A DNA stretch of 64,000 bases. It comes from Billgrantia kenyensis. GTDB taxonomy: Bacteria > Pseudomonadota > Gammaproteobacteria > Pseudomonadales > Halomonadaceae. Where the stretch lies: the NCBI RefSeq assembly GCF_013697085.1, contig NZ_JACEFT010000017.1, positions 40,347 to 104,346 on the forward strand, given 5' to 3'. The notes beneath the pieces are model-generated. The model saw nothing but the letters and a program-made list of their open reading frames with translations. It was not told the origin of the DNA and did no database searches. This document shows positions 39,979-49,091 of the stretch, one piece after another (positions within the stretch are counted from its first letter, which is position 1; each line of letters begins with the position of its first letter). The translations under genes and the position numbers were made by a program.

Positions 39979-42900
39979 GGCCCACCTCCAGTGTCTTGTC
40001 CTGATTGGCCCCGAGGTTGAAGCCTCTGCGTTGTTCACCGTCCTGAGTCTCCACCACCAGCTCGTAGTCGCCGACCTCGAGCTCGACGGGCTCGTCACCC
40101 ACCCGCCCCTGGGCGACGACATCGCCTTCACTGTCGAGCACCCGCCAGGTCGCGGCCAGCGCCTGGGACAGGCCCGCGACCAGCTGCTCGCCGTCCTGGC
40201 TGTCGAAGTATTCGCCGCCGCCCTGGGCCGCGAAGCGCTCGAACTCGGCCTGCAGGCCGATCTCGTCGATATGGAAGCCGACGATGTTGAGGCGCACGTC
40301 CAGCCCCTCCTCGATCAGCTCGTCCACCGCCGCGGCCACGTCGCCGTCGCAGGTCTCCTCGCCGTCGGTGAGCATCACCACCAGCCGCGGCTGATCCTCG
40401 AAGCCGGCCAGGTCGTCGCGCACCGCCTCGATGGAGGCCGCCAGCGGCGTACGCGCCAGGTTGATCGCCTGAATGCCCGCGACCACCTCACGCACCTCGT
40501 CGTGATTGCCGGCGCGGGGCGAGACCAGCAGCTCGGTCTCGCAGCTGTGGGGCTCGGTGTGGCCGTAGGCGCGCAGGGCCACCGGCACGTCCTCGGGGAT
40601 GCGCTCGTCGAGGGTCTGCTGGACGATGCGCCGGGCCACCTCGATGCGCCGGCCGCCCTCCATCTGGCGCAGCATGGAGCCGGAGGCATCGAAGATCAGG
40701 TGGACCACGCCGCCGGCCACCGCCGGCTGCTCCGGGTCGGCGCTGACCACCTGCAGGCTGCCGGGCTCGGGGGGCGACTGGTAGCGCGACTCGGCCTCGA
40801 TGAAGAAGGTGGTACCCTGGCGCAGCTCGCGCATGCCGGTCTCGAAGGCGCGAATCAGATCATCGCGGTCGGTGGCGTAGGTATAGCGGCCGCCGCCGAC
40901 GTTGGCCCAGCTCTTCATCAGGTTCTGGTACCAGCGGGTCTCGTCGCTCGGCCGCTCCTGGTTATGGGAGATCTCCAGCGCCAGAATGCGCGGCTGCACC
41001 CGGGCCAGGTCCCTCCACACGGACATCTCGCGGGACATCAGCTCGGCATCGGTGATCAGCACGATGATCGGCTCCAGCTCAAGCCGCTCCAGGGCTCGCG
41101 ATGCCAGCTGCAGGGCGGGCTCGGAGTTGGAGCTGCGAAAGCCGCCTTCGTAGCCAGCCAGGGTACGGCGCAGCCTGACGGGGTCATCCGTCCAGTCGTG
41201 CATCAGCATGGGCCCGCCCAGGGGCATCAGGTTGGCCACCTCCTGCTCGGGGTCCAGGCCGTCGGCGAAGCGGCTGACCGCACGCAGGATCGACGGCTGG
41301 TGGTGGTTGAGGCTGCCGCTGGCATCCCACAGGAAGGCGATGGCACGCTTGGGCTCGGTGACGTCGAGGCGATAGTCGCCGGGGGCGATGTCGATGGCCA
41401 CCCCCTCGCGCCAGCCGCCGGCATGGCGAGTCCAGTCCAGCGCCACCGGCTCCCCGTCGGGTCCTTCGAGACGGCTCTCGAGTCGGCCGTAAAGGCCCTC
41501 ACGCAGTCGCACGGCCAGGGTGTTCTCCCCCTCGGCGACCTGCAGGCGATAGCTGCGGGTGTCGTTTGGCTCATGCACGCGCGCGCTGATGCGCGCCTCG
41601 AGCACCCATGGGTCGTCCGGGCTGCTGGTGGCATCCTCTACCTCGGCGGGCAGGTCCGGCTCGGCCAGCGCATGCTCGAAGGGGCCGGTCTGCTCATCCT
41701 GGCCCCAGTAGCCGAGGATCGACTCGCCGCGGCCCAGGGGCTCTGCCTCGAAGGCCGAGAGCCGGACCGGGCGCCGCCAGCGCGGGCTGCGCTCATCCTC
41801 GACATCGGGCTCGAGAATCTCCAGGCGCAGGTAGCGCGCCCACACTGGCGCATCGAGGGTCAGCTCGGCGCGCAGGTCGTCGTCGCGCTCCAGACGCCAG
41901 TCGGCCTGTCGCTCCCAGGGGCCCACCGGGCTCTCGGTAGCGGTGTAGACTCGCACCCTGTCGACCGTCAGGCCCTCCCAGTCGTCATCGTCCTGCCAGG
42001 CCAGCCGCTCGAGCCGGGCTGCCCGCTGCTGGTGGAAGCCGAATACCAGGCTGGCCGGGCTGCCGTCGTGACGGATGCCGCGGCGCATCCGGCGCTCTCT
42101 GGGAAGGTGCTGCGATCGGGCCGCCAGGGTGAACTCATGCAGCTTGCGATGCTCCGGCTCGCTGTAGATCCAGTGACCCCCGCGGCTGCCCGCCAGTAGA
42201 TCGGGATGCGCTTCGGCCAGCGCCGCCGAGGGTTCGCCGAGAACACGCAGCTGGCCGATGCCGCTATCCGACCGGCGCGACAGCTGCCCCCAGAAACGCA
42301 GCGGGCGAACGCCCATATAGCGTGCTTCTACCGGTGTTTCCAGCGGGAAGATCTGCTCCCCGTCGGTGGCCTCCAGCGGCAGCACGGTCAGAGTCTCCAG
42401 GGCATCCGGTGAATCGCCCACGCTGATCTCGACCTCGCGCCAGCGCTCCACCGGAGCGTGGCCCGAGCGTTGGTTGATCACCAGGGCGTGAATCTCGCCG
42501 CCCTCGCCGGCCAGCTGCAGCGGCGGCAGCGCCTCGCCCGGCTCGCCCTGGAACATCAAGTAGCTGCCGGCCGAACTCAGGCCGTCGATCAGATACCCGA
42601 GACCGTCCACCAGGCGCTGGTACTCCTGCTCCAGGGGCTCGCCGCTGTCCGGGTCGACGAAGCGTGCCCCCAGCCCGGCCCAGGCCAGATCGGCCCGGCC
42701 CAGCAGCGCCTCTCTTGCGGCGTCATCCACCGCCGTGCCGCCTCCGCTCGTTTCCTCGGGGCTCAGCCGAGCCTCGGCGACCTCGGCACCGACGCGCACG
42801 AACAGCGCCACCGGTTGGTCGTCGGCAAGCCCCGGCGGCAGGGACCAGGTCAGGGTCAGCTCACGCTGCTCGCCGGGAGCGAGGGACAGGGTCTCCTCGA

Positions 42901-45433
42901 GCCCCTCGACGCGCCAGCCGGCATGGCTGGCGTGGGCCGCCAGGGGAATCTCATGGGCCTGTGCACCGCCATTCTCGAGGGTGAGCCGGGTGTCGACCGC
43001 CTGCGAGCGGCCATTCCAGGCGGCAACGGTCTGCTCCGATGCCTCCAAGGTCGCCTCGACGTCCGTCTGCCAGGCCTGCTCCCGGGCGTGGCGCTCGGCG
43101 AGCAGGATGTCGTCCACCTCCAACTCGATGTCGCCGAGCCGCCCGGAAGTGGTGCGCAGGTACCAGGGCCCCCCGGCCGGTACCTCGACGCGCTCCACTT
43201 CCGACCGGCGACGCTCGCTCTCCACCGCCTCGCGCTCCAGGGCATCACCGTTCTCATCGACGATCTCGAAAGGCGCCCGCGCCAGCCGGTTGGCGCCCAG
43301 GCGCGTCACGGTGACCGACCGCGGCGCCTCTCCCTCGGGCAGGCGAAACCACTGGTAATCCTGCCCCAGCTCGCTATGAGCCAGGCTCAGCATTCCATCG
43401 CTGGGGAAGGGGGCCGCATGGGCCTGGGTCACGCTCATGGCATGGCCCGGCACCTCGCCCCATGGTGAGACCAGGTCATAGCTCACTGCATAGGTTCCGG
43501 CAGGGCTGCGGTCGTTCATGGCCAGGTAGTACTCACCGGCCGGCAGCCGGCCGGTGAGTACCAGCGCTTCGTCGTCCCTGTCGAGACTGCCGGCCCGGGC
43601 AATCTGGTCCTCGCCCCAGTAGAGGGTCGGGCGGATGCTGCCCTCGTCGGGCGGCGTGATCTCGATGCGCACGCCGTTCTCCCCGGGCAGGTAGAAGCGA
43701 TACCAGTCTACCCGTGAGGGGTGATGCAGATTGCCGCGCAGGGATTCACCGGCCTGGAGCTCGTTGGCGAGTCCGGGTTCGTGGTTGGGCTCGCGCTCCC
43801 AGCCCCGTCGATCAGTGTCGTGGGTCTCGGCCACCAGCCGGTAGTCGGTGTCTTCCCCATCGATCTGGACAATGTACTGCCCGGCAGCCAGCTGCAGGTT
43901 GTCGACCCCGACACCCTCGAGCTCGCCGAGTCCCGCGGTCACCCCACCGGCCAGGTAGTGGCGTCCGCCCTCGCTGGCACGATAGACCCTGAGCTCGTCG
44001 ATGCCCTCGCCGACGGCCTGGATGCGCCAGCTGTCGCTGGAATCGGCGACATGGAGCTGGAAGTAGGCGCGGCGCTCGCCAAGCATGCTGCCGGTCAGGG
44101 GTATGCCATCGCCCAGAGGCATGGCCCAGTCGCGATGATCCACCGGCTCCACTACCTCGCCGTCGGCCGGCGGCGCGTCCGGTGCCAGGTTCACCCGCAG
44201 GGTATCGGGGTCGGGGCGTCGGTCGGCCAGCGAGACCGCCAGATAGTAGTCGCCGGGAGGTGGCTGCAGGCGCACGAAGCGTACCTCGCCCTCGCCTTCC
44301 CGACAGGCCTCCTGCTCGGTGATCAGATCGCCCAGGCAGGCCTCCAGCGTCTCCCCGCCAAGCCCTTCGGCCTGGAGCGTCCAGGCCCGGTCGATGAGCC
44401 GCTCGGCCGGCAGTGGAATACGGAAATACATGCGCTCGCCGGGCAGCAGCTCGGCCTCGAAGGCCTCTTCCGGCACCAGGGGGTGGGCCTCGGCCAGGGA
44501 GCCAGCCACCACTTCCGGTTCCGGGTCGGGCATGGGTCCCGCTTGCTCTAAACGCAGCATGACCCGGCCGATGGCCTGGCCTTCGGGATGGCGAATCTCC
44601 ACCTGGCTGCCCTCGGGCAGCGCCTGGGCATCCCAGCGTTGGGCCAGGGCAAGGCCGCTTGCCTCTTCGGCTAGCGCAGCTCCCTCGGCATCGACCAGGC
44701 GAATGGCAAGTTCCGTGTCGAGCTCGCCCCAGGCCGCCAGGCGCCACAGCCACTCGTCAGCCTCGTCGAGCTCCAGCGGCAGCGACCAGTGATCGGTGTC
44801 GAGCTGGAAGACCCAGTCGCGCCCCGGTGCCGCCATCAGCGCATCAGGCGATGTCTCGCTGTCGGCACGACCATGCAGGGCCACCTCGCCGACGGGCTCC
44901 AGTGTCAGCTGGTACTCGCCGGAGAGCCCGGACAGGGTAATCAGGTAGTCACCATGGGAAACCAGCAGCGGTTCCCGGCCCTGCACCGGGCGCTGGGGAG
45001 GGGACTCCAGAACGACCAGCGCCTGCGGCTCTGCCGACGCCTCGGCCTCCGGTGTGCTCTCCTGCGCCTCACCGAAGGCCGCCACGCCTGCTGCCGGCTC
45101 ATCGGCCGCTGCGGCGGGAGGCAGCGCAAGCGTGGCCGTCAGCGGCGCCTCGCCCTGCATCTGCAGCCGCATACGCCACAGTTGATCCGCCTCGGCATCA
45201 TCCACTGCCCACAGGTACTTGTCGACGTCGCCTTCGGCCAGCTCGCCCACCAGCCGGGCAGCGCCGCGAAAGCGCTGGGCATGCTCGAGCGTATCGTTCG
45301 GCGGCTGGGAAAAGACCATGCGTGGGTAGGCATTGGCTGACTGAGACAAGCTGGCCGCACCTGCCAACAGGGCCAGGCTCAGTGCGCCGGACCATTTCAA
45401 GGCCGACGCAACTCGTGTTCCTGCGATTCGCAT
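39968..45433 (-). CDS. Giant secreted protein with two C-terminal VWA domains
   Basis: This 1821-residue protein has a Sec signal (LALLAGAASLSQSANA-YP). The first 700 residues are a string of beta-sandwich units resembling bacterial pre-peptidase C-terminal domains (GDVDKYLWAV, VDWYRFYLPGENG, AGEYYLAMNDRSPAGTY). The middle region is also beta-rich. Two VWA domains follow, with MIDAS motifs DASGS near residues 1369 and 1583, and a small C-terminal beta domain (from about 1765). VWA domains bind partners through a metal ion. It heads the eight-gene cluster; GGGGAG lies seven bases before the ATG. The protein could be a surface or periplasmic adhesin or sensor. The start codon lies inside a 155-bp duplicated leader. 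Confidence 0.88.
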   Translation of the reverse strand: MRIAGTRVASALKWSGALSLALLAGAASLSQSANAYPRMVFSQPPNDTLEHAQRFRGAARLVGELAEGDVDKYLWAVDDAEADQLWRMRLQMQGEAPLTATLALPPAAAADEPAAGVAAFGEAQESTPEAEASAEPQALVVLESPPQRPVQGREPLLVSHGDYLITLSGLSGEYQLTLEPVGEVALHGRADSETSPDALMAAPGRDWVFQLDTDHWSLPLELDEADEWLWRLAAWGELDTELAIRLVDAEGAALAEEASGLALAQRWDAQALPEGSQVEIRHPEGQAIGRVMLRLEQAGPMPDPEPEVVAGSLAEAHPLVPEEAFEAELLPGERMYFRIPLPAERLIDRAWTLQAEGLGGETLEACLGDLITEQEACREGEGEVRFVRLQPPPGDYYLAVSLADRRPDPDTLRVNLAPDAPPADGEVVEPVDHRDWAMPLGDGIPLTGSMLGERRAYFQLHVADSSDSWRIQAVGEGIDELRVYRASEGGRHYLAGGVTAGLGELEGVGVDNLQLAAGQYIVQIDGEDTDYRLVAETHDTDRRGWEREPNHEPGLANELQAGESLRGNLHHPSRVDWYRFYLPGENGVRIEITPPDEGSIRPTLYWGEDQIARAGSLDRDDEALVLTGRLPAGEYYLAMNDRSPAGTYAVSYDLVSPWGEVPGHAMSVTQAHAAPFPSDGMLSLAHSELGQDYQWFRLPEGEAPRSVTVTRLGANRLARAPFEIVDENGDALEREAVESERRRSEVERVEVPAGGPWYLRTTSGRLGDIELEVDDILLAERHAREQAWQTDVEATLEASEQTVAAWNGRSQAVDTRLTLENGGAQAHEIPLAAHASHAGWRVEGLEETLSLAPGEQRELTLTWSLPPGLADDQPVALFVRVGAEVAEARLSPEETSGGGTAVDDAAREALLGRADLAWAGLGARFVDPDSGEPLEQEYQRLVDGLGYLIDGLSSAGSYLMFQGEPGEALPPLQLAGEGGEIHALVINQRSGHAPVERWREVEISVGDSPDALETLTVLPLEATDGEQIFPLETPVEARYMGVRPLRFWGQLSRRSDSGIGQLRVLGEPSAALAEAHPDLLAGSRGGHWIYSEPEHRKLHEFTLAARSQHLPRERRMRRGIRHDGSPASLVFGFHQQRAARLERLAWQDDDDWEGLTVDRVRVYTATESPVGPWERQADWRLERDDDLRAELTLDAPVWARYLRLEILEPDVEDERSPRWRRPVRLSAFEAEPLGRGESILGYWGQDEQTGPFEHALAEPDLPAEVEDATSSPDDPWVLEARISARVHEPNDTRSYRLQVAEGENTLAVRLREGLYGRLESRLEGPDGEPVALDWTRHAGGWREGVAIDIAPGDYRLDVTEPKRAIAFLWDASGSLNHHQPSILRAVSRFADGLDPEQEVANLMPLGGPMLMHDWTDDPVRLRRTLAGYEGGFRSSNSEPALQLASRALERLELEPIIVLITDAELMSREMSVWRDLARVQPRILALEISHNQERPSDETRWYQNLMKSWANVGGGRYTYATDRDDLIRAFETGMRELRQGTTFFIEAESRYQSPPEPGSLQVVSADPEQPAVAGGVVHLIFDASGSMLRQMEGGRRIEVARRIVQQTLDERIPEDVPVALRAYGHTEPHSCETELLVSPRAGNHDEVREVVAGIQAINLARTPLAASIEAVRDDLAGFEDQPRLVVMLTDGEETCDGDVAAAVDELIEEGLDVRLNIVGFHIDEIGLQAEFERFAAQGGGEYFDSQDGEQLVAGLSQALAATWRVLDSEGDVVAQGRVGDEPVELEVGDYELVVETQDGEQRRGFNLGANQDKTLEVGRED

Positions 45434-45515
45434 TGGACGCTCCCCGCCGCTGACGCTTCCTTTTTCTTATCCAGGGTTGTAGTTGTATGGCTCAGCCTAA
45501 TTCATCAGAAACCTG

Positions 45516-45543
45516 ACGACCCCGTTCAATCGAACGGGGTCGT
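45516..45543. promoter_or_regulatory. Palindrome 1 in the duplicated leader, candidate operator
   Basis: Arms ACGACCCCGTTC and GAACGGGGTCGT (12 bp, perfect) flank AATC. It lies about 80-110 bases upstream of the giant VWA start. No U tract follows on either strand, so a terminator is unlikely. It may be a regulator site or a REP-like element. Confidence 0.5.
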
Positions 45544-45674
45544 TCTACCTGGCCTCCATCCGGCTCTGATCAGCGGCCACGATTCGCATTGAAGGCTCAC
45601 CGCCACTACTGTTTCACTATGTAATCAACGGTACTGGTTGCCACACTCAGCCTAAAACAGCACGAATCCGATGC

Positions 45675-45694
45675 CCCCGTTCAATCGAACGGGG
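45675..45694. promoter_or_regulatory. Palindrome 2 in the duplicated leader, candidate operator
   Basis: CCCCGTTC, AATC, GAACGGGG (8-bp perfect arms) repeats the core of palindrome 1 exactly, 155 bases away and 52 bases upstream of the start at 45746. Confidence 0.5.
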
Positions 45695-45745
45695 ACAGCT
45701 ACCGCGGTCGTCCGGAAGATGGCATGCCTTCAAGGAGCCAGCCCT

Positions 45746-46252
45746 ATGACAGCAATGACTCGCCTGAGCATCGTCTTTCTCTTGCTCTTCTCCTGCTCCG
45801 TTGCGTTAGGCGATAGCCTCCCGCCGCCCCAGGGGCCGGTGATCCTGAGCATCAGCGGGGAGATCAAGCGCACCAATGTGGGCGATGAAGCCCATTTCGA
45901 TCGTACTCTGCTGGCCGAACTGCCTCGCCATCGTCTCGATACCTCAACGGTCGTTACCGATGGCATCAACCGGTTCGAGGGCTACCTGATGCGGGACCTG
46001 CTGGCTCAGGTCGAGGCACGCGGGGAGAGCACGGTCGCCCTGGCGCTCAACGACTATCGGGTCGACATTCCCCTGACCGATTTCCACGACTATGACGTGC
46101 TGTTGGCCGACACCATGGACGGAGAGACATTGACGCCGCGCGACAAGGGGCCGCTGTGGATCGTCTATCCCCGCGACGAGCACCGTGAGCTCCAGGATAT
46201 CCGCTACGACTATCGCTGGGTCTGGCAGCTGGAACGACTCGAGGTTCGTTGA
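45746..46252 (+). CDS. Secreted molybdopterin-binding-fold protein without cysteine
   Basis: This 168-residue precursor has a Sec signal (LSIVFLLLFSCSVALG-DS), and AAGGAG lies upstream of ATG 45746. The mature part has the sulfite-oxidase/YedY-like fold pattern (VILSISGEIKRTNV, FEGYLMRDLLAQV, YDVLLADTMDGETLT, GPLWIVYPRDEH). The only Cys is in the signal peptide, so the Mo-ligating Cys of true oxidoreductases is missing. It overlaps the histidine kinase by one base, which suggests it is a periplasmic sensing partner rather than an enzyme. Confidence 0.82.
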   Translation: MTAMTRLSIVFLLLFSCSVALGDSLPPPQGPVILSISGEIKRTNVGDEAHFDRTLLAELPRHRLDTSTVVTDGINRFEGYLMRDLLAQVEARGESTVALALNDYRVDIPLTDFHDYDVLLADTMDGETLTPRDKGPLWIVYPRDEHRELQDIRYDYRWVWQLERLEVR

Positions 46253-48015
46253 TGTCTCGCCTGCGCCGGCTACCCGCTCACTTCGCGCCGCTGCTGGTGA
46301 TCGTTGCCTTTGCGACCTTCCTGGCGTTCTCGCTGGTCCGCCTGTTCCAGGTGGAACAGGACATGCGCGAGAACGTCGACGAGAACATGCTGTGGGTGAT
46401 CACCCAGGCCCAAGTCGCCAGCCACCGCCTCGATGAAGCGGTCAACCGCCTCGCCCGCGGCGACGAGACGGCAAACCCGGGATTGCGCTTCGACAACTTC
46501 GTGAGCCGGCTCGAGCTGATTGCCCAGGGGCCACAGCAGCGCTATCTGGCCGACCTGGGGTTCAGCGACGCCATCCAGGAAGCGCTGCTTGGAATGCAAG
46601 CCATCGAGGCAATGCTGGTGGATATGGCTCCGGGTGATCTCACCCTCGCCGACCAGGTGCATGACGAGCTCGCTCCGCTGCTGCTGAAATTCAATCATAT
46701 GGCCAATGCGGTCATGATCGAGGAGTGGGAAAACACGGGACTACGTCTGGACAAGCATCGTGAAAGCCTGCTGCAGGCGATCGCCTCCATCGTCGGCATT
46801 CTATTGAGCGGTGTGGTGATGGTCGGTCTGCTGCTACGCACGCTGAGCCAGAACACCGCCGCCAAGCGCGCCCTGGCAAATCACCGTGTCGAACTGGAGC
46901 GCCAGATCGAGCATCGCACCTGCGACCTCGAGGCCGAGCGCGCTCGCCTGGCTGCAGCCATCGACACGGCCCCGGACGGCTTTGCCGCCTTCGATGCCGA
47001 GGGCAAGCTGACACTGACCAACCCGCAACTGGTCGAGCTGCTGCCCTATGCGGCCGGCCCAGCCCATGACCAGCCGCTGGCCGCCGTGCTGGATACGATC
47101 CGCTCCCAGGCGGGCATGGATACGGCACGTGAAGCCACTGCGACCGGGACGGAGGGAAACTCCTTGCAGTGTGACATGGAGATTCCTGGTCAGGGCTGGC
47201 GACAATTGACACTGCGAACCACCTGGGACGGCGGACATGTGCTGAGGGTCGCAGATGTCACGCGCTACAAGCAGGCGGCACTCTCGCTGGAGGAGGCGTT
47301 GCAGCGCGAACAGGGCGTCAGCGACTTCTACCGCAGCTTTGCCGCCACCGTCTCGCACCAGTTCCGCACGCCGCTGGCGGTGATCGACTCGGGACTGCAG
47401 CGGCTGCAGCGCCGCGGCGATAACATGCAGCATGAGGAGCGCCACCAGCGCTACGTGCGCCTGCGCGACGCGGTAGCCCACATGACGCGACTGGTGGAAA
47501 GCGCACTGACTGTCGCCCGCATCGACGGTAACCAGGTCAGCCATCGGCCCGATAACTTCGATCTGGTCGCGATCGTCAGCCATACCTGCCAACTGCAGGA
47601 AGAAGCGGCGGGAAGCCAGCGTATTTTTGTGCAGCACGATGCCCCAAGCCCCCTGCGAGTTCGCTGCGACCGCGCCCTGGTGGAACAGATCCTCGCCAAC
47701 CTGCTTTCCAACGCCCTGAAGTATTCACCACCCGGCTCGCCGGTCACGGTTCGGCTTTCCAGCGAGGATGGAATGGCCCTGTGCAGCGTGTCCGACCAGG
47801 GCATGGGTATCGCTCCCAACGATCTGCCCCATCTATTCGATCGCTTCTTCCGCTCACGGCGCGCCGCCACGGTCCCCGGCATAGGGCTTGGCCTCAATAT
47901 CGCACGTTACCTGGCACGGATTCAGCGTGGCGATATCACCGTGAACTCCCGTGAAGGCGTGGGAGCCACCTTCTGTCTCACCCTGCCGCTGGATAACCGA
48001 GGTACCCTGCCATGA
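46252..48015 (+). CDS. Membrane sensor histidine kinase
   Basis: This 587-residue protein has helices at about 12-30 and 168-190 enclosing a periplasmic helical sensor domain (about 35-165). A PAS-like domain follows (PDGFAAFDAEGKLTLTNPQLVELL). The kinase core has the H box ATVSHQFRTPLAVID with His369, the N box ILANLLSNALKYSPPGSPV and G boxes (SDQGMGIAPND, GIGLGLNIARY). It probably senses through the preceding secreted protein and phosphorylates the next gene product. The stop overlaps the regulator by four bases. Confidence 0.92.
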   Translation: MSRLRRLPAHFAPLLVIVAFATFLAFSLVRLFQVEQDMRENVDENMLWVITQAQVASHRLDEAVNRLARGDETANPGLRFDNFVSRLELIAQGPQQRYLADLGFSDAIQEALLGMQAIEAMLVDMAPGDLTLADQVHDELAPLLLKFNHMANAVMIEEWENTGLRLDKHRESLLQAIASIVGILLSGVVMVGLLLRTLSQNTAAKRALANHRVELERQIEHRTCDLEAERARLAAAIDTAPDGFAAFDAEGKLTLTNPQLVELLPYAAGPAHDQPLAAVLDTIRSQAGMDTAREATATGTEGNSLQCDMEIPGQGWRQLTLRTTWDGGHVLRVADVTRYKQAALSLEEALQREQGVSDFYRSFAATVSHQFRTPLAVIDSGLQRLQRRGDNMQHEERHQRYVRLRDAVAHMTRLVESALTVARIDGNQVSHRPDNFDLVAIVSHTCQLQEEAAGSQRIFVQHDAPSPLRVRCDRALVEQILANLLSNALKYSPPGSPVTVRLSSEDGMALCSVSDQGMGIAPNDLPHLFDRFFRSRRAATVPGIGLGLNIARYLARIQRGDITVNSREGVGATFCLTLPLDNRGTLP

Positions 48016-49091
48016 CCGACATTGCATCCAATGCCATGCCGGCCCTGATTCTCTGCGCCGAGGATCATCACGAACTGCGCCGCGACATATGCGAGGAACT
48101 GCGTGAGGCCGGCTATGCCGTGGTCGAGGCGGCGGACGGGGAGGAGTGCCTGGAGCAAATCCGAGCCGTCTCTCCTGACCTGATCCTGTGCGATATCAAC
48201 ATGCCCAGCCGCAACGGGTACGAGATCCTGCAGGAGATCCGCAGCAAGCGCCCCGACCTGGCCGATACCCCGATCGTCTTCCTCACCGCACTCTGCGAAC
48301 CCAGCGACATCGTCGACGGCAAGCGCTCCGGCGCCGACGACTATCTGGTCAAGCCGGTAGACTTCGACCTGATGCTCGCCACCATCGACGCCCGGCTGCG
48401 CCAGGTGGAGCGCATGCGCCTCAAGGCCAGGACCGAGATTTCCGAGCTACGCCAGGCCATGACCGACCTGCGACAGGAAGCCAGCAGCCAGGCTTTCATC
48501 GCTGCCACGCGCGCCCTCGACCTGGTCGCCCCCGGTATCATCCTGCTCAATCGAGAAGGCCAGATGCTGTTTGCCAACCGTACGGCAAGGCAGCTGGCAA
48601 GCGAGACCGAGGGGCTTGAACTGGAAAGGCCACGCCCTGCTGGCGCTGCGATCACCAGCCCGGCCTTGCGCAAGGCCATCCGCGAAACGCTAGGGCACAG
48701 CCAGGCGGGAGGGGACAGCGTCAACTGCCTTCGCCTGGCGCGCTCCAGGCAACAACGCGACCTGCTGGTACTCGCCTGCTCGCTGGCTCAGGAGAGCGCC
48801 AGCCTGACCCAGGAGCCAGCCGCGGTCATCCTGCTTTCCGACCCTGAACGGCGTCCACAGGTACCCTGTCAGGTGCTCGCCAGCCTGTTCGGCCTCACGC
48901 CGACGGAAGCGCGTATCGCCCTGGCCCTGGCCGAGGGGCTGCGCAGTGAGGAGATCGCCGAGCGCATGTCGGTCTCACCCACCACGGTAGCCTTTCATCT
49001 ACGCAACCTGTTTCAGAAGACCGACACGCATCGTCAGGCGGAACTGATTGCCCTGGTGCTGTCTGGCTCCATGTCAGTGACGCTGGACTGA
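48012..49091 (+). CDS. Response regulator with receiver, PAS-like linker and LuxR-type HTH
   Basis: This 359-residue regulator has an N-terminal receiver domain with phospho-acceptor Asp61 in LILCDINMPSRNGYEIL, and KPVD carries the conserved Lys. A middle domain (about 165-245) looks PAS-like (GIILLNREGQMLFANRTARQLAS). The C-terminal LuxR helix-turn-helix is clear (LTPTEARIALALAEGLRSEEIAERMSVSPTTVAFHLRNLFQKT). It is a DNA-binding partner of the kinase at 46252. The palindromes at 45516 and 45675 are plausible targets (inference). The gene ends one base before the convergent fadH-like gene. Confidence 0.92.
   Translation: MTDIASNAMPALILCAEDHHELRRDICEELREAGYAVVEAADGEECLEQIRAVSPDLILCDINMPSRNGYEILQEIRSKRPDLADTPIVFLTALCEPSDIVDGKRSGADDYLVKPVDFDLMLATIDARLRQVERMRLKARTEISELRQAMTDLRQEASSQAFIAATRALDLVAPGIILLNREGQMLFANRTARQLASETEGLELERPRPAGAAITSPALRKAIRETLGHSQAGGDSVNCLRLARSRQQRDLLVLACSLAQESASLTQEPAAVILLSDPERRPQVPCQVLASLFGLTPTEARIALALAEGLRSEEIAERMSVSPTTVAFHLRNLFQKTDTHRQAELIALVLSGSMSVTLD

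Larger units (their letters stand above)
45425..45694. repeat. Degenerate 155-bp direct duplication with palindromes
   Basis: The divergent region between the giant VWA gene and the gene at 45746 is built from two degenerate copies of one unit. GATTCGCATT occurs at 45425 and 45581, CTCAGCCTAA at about 45491 and 45647, and CCCCGTTCAATCGAACGGGG at 45520 and 45675. Copy 1 includes the VWA start codon and leader; copy 2 repeats the equivalent start region (CAT at 45587). This shows local duplication of a leader or promoter. Confidence 0.75.

Noticed and set aside
39890..42199. A 769-codon open frame opposite the VWA gene
   Set aside because: It is antisense to a well-supported gene and has shadow-like composition.
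45516..45694. The two leader palindromes as intrinsic terminators
   Set aside because: Neither is followed by a U tract on either strand, and both lie upstream of starts rather than after stops.
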